From positions 1 through 9,687 of the forward strand of contig JANXVK010000637.1 in assembly GCA_025351675.1 (NCBI GenBank): a stretch of 9,687 nucleotides of DNA, given 5' to 3'. Source of the stretch: Rhizobacter sp. GTDB taxonomy: Bacteria; Pseudomonadota; Gammaproteobacteria; Burkholderiales; Burkholderiaceae_C. Numbering within the stretch: position 1 is the stretch's first letter; each line of letters begins with the position of its first letter. Position numbers and translations under genes: made by a program. Below, piece by piece: positions 1 to 8,340 of the stretch. Below the pieces are notes generated by a model. That model was not told where the DNA came from. It searched no databases and saw only the letters and a program-made list of their open reading frames with translations.

Positions 1-405
1 CCCCTGGCCAAGCGCAAGACCATCAGCACCGAGGAGCTGAAGAACGAGACGATGCTCCTGCTCGGTACCGGGCACTGCTTTCGCGACCACGTGCTCGAGG
101 TCTGCCCCGAGTACGCGCGCTTCGCGAGCAGCGAGGCCGAGGGCATCCGCAAGAGCTTCGAGGGCTCGTCGCTGGAGACGATCAAATACATGGTCGCGTC
201 GGGCATGGGCGTGACGGTGGTGCCACAGCTCAGCGTGCCGAAGGACAAGCAGCCGCACATCGTCTACGTCCCGTTCACGAAGCCGGTGCCGACGCGCCGC
301 GTGGTGCTCGTGTGGCGGCGCACCTTCACGCGCTACGAGGCGATCGCGGCATTGCGCAACGCGATCTATGGCTGCCCGCTCGAGGGCGTGAATCGGCTGT
401 CGTGA
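1..405 (+). CDS. oxyR: OxyR, hydrogen peroxide-sensing LysR-type regulator (3' part, 134 codons)
   Basis: The reading frame is open from the first base of the window, so the N-terminal helix-turn-helix and the start codon lie outside it. What is visible is the C-terminal half of a LysR-type effector domain. The diagnostic segment is GHCFRDHVLEVC (codons at 70-105): two cysteines nine residues apart in a GHCxRD context, matching Cys199 and Cys208 of E. coli OxyR, which form the disulfide that switches the regulator on with H2O2. The following stretch (SSLETIKYMVASGMGVTVVPQ) is the usual OxyR/LysR second-subdomain region. OxyR is a cytoplasmic tetrameric activator of peroxide-defence genes. The downstream katG and dps and a candidate OxyR box before katG fit this role. 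Other LysR-type regulators lack this cysteine pair, so the call is firm although the gene is truncated by the window edge. Confidence 0.93.
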   Translation, partial: PLAKRKTISTEELKNETMLLLGTGHCFRDHVLEVCPEYARFASSEAEGIRKSFEGSSLETIKYMVASGMGVTVVPQLSVPKDKQPHIVYVPFTKPVPTRRVVLVWRRTFTRYEAIAALRNAIYGCPLEGVNRLS

Positions 406-505
406 CACCGGACGCTGGCGTCGGCACCGCAACGCCGTGCGCCGCCGCTTCCCGCCCGAACCTGCGAAACTGGCGGCCCTCAGGCTTGCGGCGGGTATCT
501 GAAAC

Positions 506-1147
506 ATGCTGACCATTCACCACCTCGGCAAGTCGCAGTCGGAGCGCATCATCTGGCTCTGCGAAGAGCTCGGCGTGCCCTATGAGCTGAAGCACTACGT
601 CCGCGATGCGGTCACCAATCTGTCGCCGCCCGAGCTCAGGGCGCTTCACCCGCTCGGCGCTGCGCCGGTGCTCACGGACGGCGATCTTGTGCTCGCCGAA
701 TCAGGCGCCATCACCGACTACATCATTGCCAAGCACGGCGGTGGCCGCCTGACGCTGGCGCCGACGCACCCCGACTTTGCCGAGTACCTGTACTGGCTCC
801 ACTTCGCGAACGGCAACCTGCAGCCGAACATGGGGCGCAACATGGTGCTGCGCCGTCTCGATCTGCCGGCGGACAACGCCGTTCTCGTCGCCACCCGCGG
901 CCGCCTGGACCGCGCGCTGGGCCTGATCGACGCGCGACTGGCCGATGCGCTCTTTCTGGCGGGCGCCGGGTTGACCGCGGCCGACATCATGATGGTTTTT
1001 TCGTTGACGACCATGCGCTACTTCATGCCGGTCGATCTGCGACCCTATGCGAACATCACGGCGTACCTGGGGCGGATCGGTGAGCGCGAAGCGTATCGCA
1101 GGGCGATGCGCAGGGGCGATCCGGGCATGGCGCTGCTGCTCGACTGA
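506..1147 (+). CDS. Glutathione S-transferase family protein
   Basis: This is a 213-residue cytosolic GST, the usual length. The N-terminal thioredoxin-like domain (about residues 1-80) starts with a beta strand and a Ser-rich turn (GKSQSERIIW, Ser10/Ser12) where the glutathione-activating residue sits. It continues to the cis-proline strand APVL (Pro54) and the glutathione-gripping pair Glu65-Ser66. The helical C-terminal domain (about 90-205) contains LTAADIMM, the conserved N-capping box with Thr157 and Asp160. GSTs conjugate glutathione to electrophiles or reduce peroxides; the substrate here cannot be read from sequence. The gene lies 100 bases after oxyR and 169 before katG on the same strand, so a role in detoxifying oxidation products is plausible but inferred. 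No strong Shine-Dalgarno precedes the ATG. The start is chosen because it begins the family's first strand directly. Confidence 0.9.
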   Translation: MLTIHHLGKSQSERIIWLCEELGVPYELKHYVRDAVTNLSPPELRALHPLGAAPVLTDGDLVLAESGAITDYIIAKHGGGRLTLAPTHPDFAEYLYWLHFANGNLQPNMGRNMVLRRLDLPADNAVLVATRGRLDRALGLIDARLADALFLAGAGLTAADIMMVFSLTTMRYFMPVDLRPYANITAYLGRIGEREAYRRAMRRGDPGMALLLD

Positions 1148-1188
1148 GGCCGGCCGGCCAGCCACGCCACATGCGCCTCTGCGTTCAC

Positions 1189-1199
1189 GTCAATTGACA
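1189..1199 (+). promoter_or_regulatory. Palindrome GTCAATTGAC overlapping a perfect -35 hexamer
   Basis: GTCAATTGAC (1189-1198) is a perfect 10-base palindrome and contains TTGACA (1194-1199), an exact sigma70 -35 hexamer. At the normal spacing I find only poor -10 matches (for example TGACAT at 1215-1220, spacing 15). The heptamer TCAATTG recurs at 1247-1253. This may be a second, weaker katG promoter or an operator; evidence is from sequence only. Confidence 0.25.
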
Positions 1200-1214
1200 G
1201 GGCTTTCGTCCGAA

Positions 1215-1250
1215 TGACATTGCACCTATCTATCGAATAGAAGCCATCAA

Positions 1251-1251
<1 letters not shown>
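1215..1251 (+). promoter_or_regulatory. Candidate OxyR-binding site upstream of katG
   Basis: The OxyR consensus consists of four tetranucleotides, ATAG-N7-CTAT-N7-ATAG-N7-CTAT. Here the central pair is perfect: CTAT at 1226-1229, exactly seven bases, then ATAG at 1237-1240. The right outer quarter CAAT (1248-1251) matches 3 of 4. The left spacer (1219-1225, ATTGCAC) carries the consensus T at its second and A at its sixth position. The left outer quarter (1215-1218) is poor, 1 of 4. The site lies directly upstream of a plausible -35 element of katG, the position used by an activating OxyR tetramer, and the oxyR gene itself is just upstream. Binding is inferred. Confidence 0.6.
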
Positions 1252-3506
<2,255 letters not shown>

Positions 3507-3525
3507 TCGCCCAAGGAGGACAGAG

Positions 3526-3615
3526 ATGAAGACACTGCGCCTTGCACTCGGCGCGATCGTCAACCTCGGTGGGCTGGCGGTGCTGGCCCACTCATGCGGC
3601 GCGCTGCCGCACTGA
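3526..3615 (+). CDS. Small hypothetical peptide between katG and dps (29 residues)
   Basis: Nineteen bases after the katG stop there is an ATG preceded by AAGGAGG (3513-3519), a perfect Shine-Dalgarno at six-base spacing and the strongest one in this window. The 29-codon frame starts MKTLRLALGA and ends LAHSCGALPH. It has basic residues at positions 2 and 5, then about 17 mostly hydrophobic residues (6-22), one cysteine (Cys24) and a polar end. This pattern suits a single-pass small membrane protein or an uncleaved signal-like peptide. It ends 48 bases before dps, so it could also act as a translated leader coupling katG to dps. I do not recognise a family. The ribosome-binding site and operon position support translation; the function is unknown. 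It may instead be the shortened remnant of a longer gene. Confidence 0.5.
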   Translation: MKTLRLALGAIVNLGGLAVLAHSCGALPH

Positions 3616-3663
3616 GCGGCCGCGCTACTTCGCGCCAAGAACGAACGAAGCAGGAGAAAAACG

Positions 3664-4182
3664 ATGACAAAGAGCAAGACCAAGTCGGCGCCGGCTGCGA
3701 CCCCTCGTGTCGGCATCCACATCGGTATCAGCGAGAAGGACCGCAGCGCCATCAGCGAGGGCCTGTCGCGCCTGCTCGCCGACACCTACACGCTGTACCT
3801 GACCACGCACAACTTCCATTGGAACGTGACCGGGCCGATGTTCAACTCGCTGCACGCGATGTTCATGGCCCAGTACACCGAGTTGTGGAACGCCGCCGAC
3901 CCGATCGCCGAGCGCATCCGCTCGCTTGGCCACTTCGCACCCGGCTCCTACGCGCAGTTCGGCGCGCTGACCTCGCTGAAGGATGCGCCGGCCGTGCCGC
4001 CGTCGGCGCTCGACATGGTGCGCGTGCTGGTCGAGGGCCACGAGGCGGTAGCGCGTACCGCGCGCAGCATCTTCGCGATCGCCGACAAGGCCAGCGACGA
4101 GCCGACCGCCGACCTGCTGACACAACGCCTGACCGTGCACGAGCAGGCGGCTTGGATGCTGCGCGCAAACCTCGAAGGTTGA
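3664..4182 (+). CDS. dps: Dps family DNA-binding ferritin-like protein
   Basis: At 172 residues this fits Dps, a dodecameric mini-ferritin that oxidises Fe(II) with H2O2, stores the iron and protects DNA. A short lysine-rich N-terminal tail ([10 protein letters not shown]) precedes the four-helix domain, consistent with DNA contact. Signature segments are [12 protein letters not shown] and [11 protein letters not shown]. Aligned without gaps to E. coli Dps over the ferroxidase region, His52, His64, Asp79 and Glu83 match His51, His63, Asp78 and Glu82. The fifth acidic ligand, Asp67 in E. coli, is Met68 here. The start has a good Shine-Dalgarno (AGGAGA, 3652-3657). I see no clear promoter in the 48 bases before it, so co-transcription with katG is likely; a katG-dpsA operon under OxyR is known in Burkholderia pseudomallei. 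Its pairing with KatG makes sense because both consume peroxide and limit Fenton chemistry. Confidence 0.95.
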   Translation: MTKSKTKSAPAATPRVGIHIGISEKDRSAISEGLSRLLADTYTLYLTTHNFHWNVTGPMFNSLHAMFMAQYTELWNAADPIAERIRSLGHFAPGSYAQFGALTSLKDAPAVPPSALDMVRVLVEGHEAVARTARSIFAIADKASDEPTADLLTQRLTVHEQAAWMLRANLEG

Positions 4183-4201
4183 GCCGCGCGCTCAAGCTCG
4201 C

Positions 4202-4819
4202 ATGCGCATCGCGATCCTCACCTTCGACGGCTTCAACGAGCTCGACTCGTTCATCGCGCTGGGGCTCTTGAACCGGCTCGGTGACCAAGGCTGGAAGGCC
4301 GAAATCACGAGCCCGAGCGCGCACGTCACCTCGATGGGCGGGGTGACGGTGCAGGCGCAGCAGCCGCTGGAGTTCGCGAACGAGGCCGATGCGGTGATCT
4401 TCGGCAGCGGCCTCTACACGCGGGCGATCGCCGACAGCATTGGCAAACGCGGCGCCTTGCTCGACCGCCTGCAGCTCGATCCGATCCGCCAGCTGATCGG
4501 CGCGCAGTGCTCGGGCGCGCTGCTGCTGGCGCGGCTCGGCCTTCTCGCCGATATGCCGGCCTGCACCGATCTCACGACTCGGCCTTGGTTGCTCGAAGCC
4601 GGGGTGCGCGTCGAAGAGGCGCCGTTCCATGCGCGCGGACCCGTAGCGACCGCCGGCGGCTGCCTCGCATCGCAGTACCTTGCCGCCTGGCTGATGGTGC
4701 GCGGCGCCGGCTTTGACGCGGCGGCGCGAGCTTTGCACTACGCGGCGCCCGTCGGCGAGAAAGAGGCGTATGTTGCGAAGCTGCTGGACGTGGTGCGACC
4801 GTTCGTTCCGGCGCCGTAG
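4202..4819 (+). CDS. DJ-1/PfpI family protein
   Basis: This 205-residue protein has the single-domain DJ-1/PfpI (class I glutamine amidotransferase-like) fold. It opens with strand MRIAILTFDGF followed by Glu13, the acidic residue that pairs with the active cysteine. The nucleophile elbow is GAQCSGALLLARLGLL with Cys103. A glycine-rich segment (ATAGGCLASQYLAAWL) supplies the later part of the active site, as in isonitrile-hydratase-like and other PfpI relatives. Members include redox-sensitive chaperones, glyoxalases, isonitrile hydratases and regulators without a DNA-binding domain; which one applies cannot be told. It starts 19 bases after the dps stop with a weak ribosome-binding site, so it may depend on read-through from dps. 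Its position suggests a stress-protection role, an inference from context. Confidence 0.85.
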   Translation: MRIAILTFDGFNELDSFIALGLLNRLGDQGWKAEITSPSAHVTSMGGVTVQAQQPLEFANEADAVIFGSGLYTRAIADSIGKRGALLDRLQLDPIRQLIGAQCSGALLLARLGLLADMPACTDLTTRPWLLEAGVRVEEAPFHARGPVATAGGCLASQYLAAWLMVRGAGFDAAARALHYAAPVGEKEAYVAKLLDVVRPFVPAP

Positions 4820-4860
4820 GCCCTGCGGACGCGCCGAATGTCGCAACCGGAGAACCCACC

Positions 4861-5382
4861 ATGACTACGATGCGAACAACCCTGCGCCACATCTGCTGCG
4901 CACTGATGCTTGCGGCGACCGGCGTGGCCTTCGGCGAGCCCGGCGCGACGGTCTCGACCGACAAGGTCGAGGTCAGCTACCGCAACCCGGCCGGCTTCAC
5001 CGAGATGGGCCGCAGCTTCGGCGCGCGCACCGATTGGCTCGACGACCTGAGCAGCTACGTCGCGAAACGTGCCGCACGCAGTGTGCACCGCGGCGAGCGC
5101 CTGGTCGTGACCATCACCGACGTCCAGCGCGCCGGGATGATCGAACCCTGGCGGCATTCCGGGACGGACCTGCGCGTCGTGCGCGAGACGACGCCGCCGC
5201 GCATTGACCTGAGCTTTCAGCTCGTCGCCGCGAACGGCGCAGTGTTGAAGGAGGGCTTGCGCCAGTTGCGCGACGCCACGTTCCTGACGCGCGGCTCACG
5301 CCATGGCGGCCAACCGCTCTCGTACGAGAAAAACCTGATCGACGACTGGCTGCGCAAGGACTTCGGGCCGCCGCCGCGCTGA
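4861..5382 (+). CDS. Secreted DUF3016-type protein of unknown function
   Basis: The 173-residue product begins with a signal peptide: basic residues Arg5 and Arg9, a hydrophobic stretch (ICCALMLAATGVAFG) and a likely cleavage after Gly25. The mature part resembles the DUF3016 family of small periplasmic proteins. It has an early VEVSYRNPAGFTEMG strand and then a central signature LVVTITDVQRAGMIEPW (81-97). The later GAVLKEGLRQLRD and YEKNLIDDWLRKDF complete the domain. No enzyme motif or lipobox is present. A GGAGA ribosome-binding site lies at 4849-4853. The gene sits between the PfpI-like gene and prfC, and neither neighbour suggests a task for it. The DUF3016 assignment is from memory of the family pattern and should be treated as likely rather than certain. 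Confidence 0.75.
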   Translation: MTTMRTTLRHICCALMLAATGVAFGEPGATVSTDKVEVSYRNPAGFTEMGRSFGARTDWLDDLSSYVAKRAARSVHRGERLVVTITDVQRAGMIEPWRHSGTDLRVVRETTPPRIDLSFQLVAANGAVLKEGLRQLRDATFLTRGSRHGGQPLSYEKNLIDDWLRKDFGPPPR

Positions 5383-5447
5383 ATCCGGCGCGGCCGATAA
5401 TCGCGCGTTGTCTCTTCGAGGCGGCCCGCTGAGTCGGCCGCGCACGC

Positions 5448-7082
5448 ATGTCCGACCCGACCCCGTCTGCCCTGGTCAAAGAAGTCCGGCGCCGCCGCAC
5501 CTTCGCGATCATTTCCCACCCCGACGCTGGCAAGACCACGCTGACCGAGAAGCTGCTGCTGTTCTCGGGCGCGATCCAGATCGCCGGCTCGGTGAAGGCG
5601 CGCAAGGCCACCCGCCACGCCACCAGCGACTGGATGGAGATCGAGAAGCAGCGCGGCATCTCGGTCGCGTCGAGCGTGATGCAGATGGAGTACCGCGACT
5701 GCGTCATCAACCTGCTCGACACGCCGGGCCACCAGGATTTCTCCGAAGACACCTACCGCGTGCTGACCGCGGTCGACGCCGCGCTGATGGTGATCGACGC
5801 CGCCAACGGCGTCGAGCCGCAGACGCGCCGGCTGCTGCAGGTCTGCCGCGCGCGCAACACGCCGATCCTGACCTTCGTCAACAAGATGGACCGCGAGGTC
5901 CAGGAGCCGATGGCGCTGATGGACGAGATCGAGCGCGAGCTCGGCATGGAGGTCGTGCCCTTCACCTGGCCGGTCGGCATGGGCAAGGCGTTTCACGGCG
6001 TGATGGATTTGCGTGAGAAACGCATGCGACTGTTCGGCGGCGCGGAAGCCAACAACGGTGAGGAGTTTCTCGACGGCCTGGACAATCCCGCCTATCGCGA
6101 GCGCTTCGGCATGCAGTACGAACAGTCGAAAAGCGAGATCGAGCTGCTGACCGACGCGGCACCGCCGTTCGACCGCGAGGCCTTTCTCGCCGGCCACCAG
6201 ACGCCGATGTTCTTCGGCTCGGCCGTCAACAACTTCGGCGTCCAGGAAATTCTCGACGCGCTCGTCGACCTCGCGCCCTCGCCCGGCCCGCGCGCCGCGA
6301 TCCAGCGCGTGGTGCAGCCCGACGAGCCCAAACTCACCGGCGTCGTCTTCAAGATCCAGGCGAACATGGACCCGGCGCACCGCGACCGGATCGCGTTCGT
6401 GCGCGTCGCCAGCGGCCACTTCAAGCGCGGCATGCGGATCAAGGTCGCGCGCTCGGGCAAGGAGATGCGGCCGAACACGGTGGTGTCGTTCCTGAGCCAG
6501 CGCCGCGAGCTGCTCGACGAGGCCTTCGCCGGCGACATCATCGGCATCCCGAACCACGGCGTGCTGCAACTCGGCGATACGCTGACCGAAGGCGAATCGC
6601 TGCAGTACACCGGGCTGCCTTTCTTCGCGCCCGAGATGTTCCGCAGCGTCGAGGTCGCCGACCCGTTGCGCACCAAGCAGCTGAAGGCCGGGTTGATCCA
6701 GCTCGGCGAAGAGGGCGCGATCCAGGTGTTCCGGCCGGTGGCGTCGTCGCTGTTGTTGCTGGGCGCGGTCGGGCAACTGCAGTTCGAGGTGGTCGCGCAC
6801 CGCCTCGAGCACGAGTACGGCGTCAAGGCGCGGATCGCGCCGAGCCGCTACCAGGTCGCGCGCTGGGTGACTTGCCCGGAGGAAAGTGGCGGACCGAAAG
6901 AGCTGCAGCGCTTCATCGACGGCAACGCCCACCGCGTTGCCTACGACGCAGTCGACGCGCCGACCGTGCTGGTCGAGTACGCGCCCGAGCTGCGCGCGAT
7001 CGAGGCGAACTGGCCGAAGATCAGGTTCCACGCGCTGCGCGAGCACGCGGGGCTGGTGTTCCAGAAGCAGCTGGAGGGGTGA
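5448..7082 (+). CDS. prfC: Peptide chain release factor 3
   Basis: This 544-residue translational GTPase is slightly longer than the 529 residues of E. coli RF3. It acts on the ribosome, removing RF1/RF2 after peptide release. The G domain comprises the P-loop SHPDAGKTT (23-31), switch I KQRGISVASSV (68-78), DTPGHQDF (91-98) and NKMDRE (145-150). HPDAGKT in the P-loop and the RF3-type KQRGISVASSV separate it from EF-G and EF-Tu. Beta-barrel domain II (TGVVFKIQANMDPAHRDRIA) and the C-terminal RF3 domain follow and are complete. The chosen ATG matches the E. coli start region, about 20 residues before the P-loop, although no good Shine-Dalgarno is visible. A GATAAT hexamer at 5396-5401 could be a -10, but its -35 is poor. 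The stop codon touches the stop of the broken toxin gene on the other strand, so no terminator lies between them. Confidence 0.97.
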   Translation: MSDPTPSALVKEVRRRRTFAIISHPDAGKTTLTEKLLLFSGAIQIAGSVKARKATRHATSDWMEIEKQRGISVASSVMQMEYRDCVINLLDTPGHQDFSEDTYRVLTAVDAALMVIDAANGVEPQTRRLLQVCRARNTPILTFVNKMDREVQEPMALMDEIERELGMEVVPFTWPVGMGKAFHGVMDLREKRMRLFGGAEANNGEEFLDGLDNPAYRERFGMQYEQSKSEIELLTDAAPPFDREAFLAGHQTPMFFGSAVNNFGVQEILDALVDLAPSPGPRAAIQRVVQPDEPKLTGVVFKIQANMDPAHRDRIAFVRVASGHFKRGMRIKVARSGKEMRPNTVVSFLSQRRELLDEAFAGDIIGIPNHGVLQLGDTLTEGESLQYTGLPFFAPEMFRSVEVADPLRTKQLKAGLIQLGEEGAIQVFRPVASSLLLLGAVGQLQFEVVAHRLEHEYGVKARIAPSRYQVARWVTCPEESGGPKELQRFIDGNAHRVAYDAVDAPTVLVEYAPELRAIEANWPKIRFHALREHAGLVFQKQLEG

Positions 7083-7461
7083 TCAGATCACGGGCGGGAG
7101 CGCGGCCAATGTCGCGCGCAGTTGCCGGAGCAAGGTTGGCATGCTCTCGGAGACGATCAACCAAACCGTTTCGGGCTCAATGCCGAGATAGGCATGGGCC
7201 AGCACGGTTGCGCGTGCCGATGATCTGCCGTCAAGCAATATCAGGGGCGAGTTCGCGCCTGGTCACGGGAACGTGTGTGGCCGCCTCGCCGATCAGTTCC
7301 AGGTTTCGCAGCACGGCGTCATACCGCATGCGGTCGGCGACGAGCGACTCCTGGTCATGCCCTGCGCTGTAGGCCGCAACCCGCTCGCAGAACGCCACCA
7401 TGTCGCTCAGGTAGAGGCGGTCGTCGCGATCAGGTAATGGTGATGGCGTCGCGCTCGACAT
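7083..7461 (-). pseudogene. HepT-type HEPN (DUF86) toxin, disrupted
   Basis: Read on the - strand from 7461, the frame encodes a typical DUF86 protein start (DRLYLSDMVAFCERVAAY, then ADRMRYDAVLRNLELIGEAA). It hits TGA at 7231-7233, after 76 residues, exactly where the family has the tryptophan of a PxIPWRxIIG-like motif (TGG to TGA). The same frame continues RQIIGTRN. One extra base near 7206 then shifts the frame, after which VLAHAYLGIEPETVW and SESMPTLLRQL follow to a TGA at 7083-7085. Correcting both lesions gives about 125 residues with the HepT signature RX4HXY (RNVLAHAY, codons 7212 to 7188). HepT is an RNase toxin silenced by AMPylation of that tyrosine by its MntA partner. The 76-residue product lacks the catalytic motif and should be inactive. 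The start overlaps the mntA-like gene by 32 bases, normal for this operon. Confidence 0.85.
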
Positions 7462-7723
7462 AGGGTCGCAGTTGTGGGCGCAAGGCCCGCTCAGTCACGA
7501 GATCGACGGCACGGCCCAGCAGATCTTCCAAGTAGAACTGCACGCGGAAGTACCGGTCGGGGGTGGCCGGCCCGTCGAACGCGACGAGCAAGTCGACGTC
7601 GCTTCCAGGAAGGGCCGTGCCACGCGCCACGCTGCCGAACAGGGCCAGCCGGGTGACGCCAAAGCGCTGCGCGAGCACAGGCTTGTGCTTGCCCAACAGC
7701 GCCACGGTATCGGATCGGTCCAT
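7430..7723 (-). CDS. mntA: MntA-type minimal nucleotidyltransferase antitoxin
   Basis: This 97-residue protein is complete for the MNT (nucleotidyltransferase-like) antitoxin family. It carries GSVARGTALPGSDVDLLVAF, which has the exact GSX10DXD signature: Gly30-Ser31, ten residues, Asp42 and Asp44 for metal and ATP binding. A further acidic residue, Asp74 (RAVDLV), can serve as the third carboxylate. The tail LRPQLRPYVERDAITI is typical of the family. MntA AMPylates HepT to block its RNase activity, and the gene pairs with the broken hepT that follows with overlapping ends. I chose the ATG at 7723 because MDRSDTVALLGKHK begins the family's first helix; upstream codons in the same frame read through unrelated sequence. 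No strong Shine-Dalgarno is visible. The gene appears intact and is now an antitoxin without a working toxin. Confidence 0.85.
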   Translation of the reverse strand: MDRSDTVALLGKHKPVLAQRFGVTRLALFGSVARGTALPGSDVDLLVAFDGPATPDRYFRVQFYLEDLLGRAVDLVTERALRPQLRPYVERDAITIT

Positions 7724-7757
7724 GGTCGAATGAGGCCGCACTTGAGGCTTCGCTTGT

Positions 7758-8340
7758 TCAGTTGAAGCCTTCGAGCCTTGCGCTGCCGCCCGACGAGTCG
7801 GCTTGACGTGCTCTGCGCTGCACCCCGGCAGCGCGCGCGAACGCCCCGGCCGCCAGCAGCGCGGAGGTGTCGAACAACGTTGCGCTGCAAATCCGCTCGA
7901 GTAGCCAGGCTTGCGCAGGTTCCAGCGCCACCAGCGACCCGAGTACGTTGAGCAGCTCCGTCGTGTACTCGGCCGGCCAGGCATCGGGCTGCATCTCTCC
8001 CAGCGGCGAAGGCGGGCGGCGATCGCCGATCAGCGGGCGCTCGCGCGTCTTGCGCCGGTAGCTGAACCAGTGCGTCAGCACCTGCTTGCCCGACACCTCG
8101 TATCGCCACATGGCCGCCGGCACCGGTTCGATGTGACCGGCGCCGACTTGCAGCCGCTCGCGCGCTCGCCGAACATGTGCAGCCAGACCACGTTGCGGCC
8201 CAACGGCGCGGCCTCGGCGAAGAGCGTCGCATCGGCGGTCAGTGGAATGCGCAGGCCGGGCGCGGCGAGGTCGGTCGCGAAACGTTCGACGTAAGCCGGG
8301 TGTGCGTTCAGCGTGACGATGTAGGCGGCCAGGTCTTCCC
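7758..8340 (-). pseudogene. C-terminal relic of a type ISP-like restriction/DNA methyltransferase
   Basis: Two - strand stretches in different frames resemble neighbouring parts of the C-terminal specificity region of large type ISP-like restriction-modification proteins. The first (about 8340-8162) reads EDLAAYIVTLNAHPAYVERF, then APGLRIPLTADATLFAEA and GRNVVWLHMFGER. The second (about 8159-7758) reads RLQVGAGHIEPV, MWRYEVSGKQVLTHWFSYRR, RPLIGDRRPPSPLGEMQPD and WPAEYTTELLNVLGSLVALE, then a plausible native end. In relatives as I remember them, a linker of some tens of residues joins FGER to RLxVG. Here it is missing and the frame changes, so an out-of-frame deletion is likely at about 8155-8169, where CGCTCGC occurs twice. 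The helicase, nuclease and methyltransferase domains, normally more than a thousand residues upstream, are absent. The mntA-like gene begins 34 bases downstream on the same strand. Confidence 0.75.

Noticed and set aside
1148..1159. GGCCGGCCGGCC right after the GST stop as a terminator
   Set aside because: It is self-complementary but has no loop-stem layout with a following T-run, so it is not a convincing terminator.
5396..5401. GATAAT as the -10 of a prfC promoter
   Set aside because: It matches -10 at 5 of 6, but I find no acceptable -35 at 16-18 bases upstream, so it was not listed as a feature.
5217..7046. 609-codon open frame antisense to prfC
   Set aside because: A shadow caused by high GC in third codon positions of prfC; no family similarity and low-complexity Leu/Asp/Arg/His composition.
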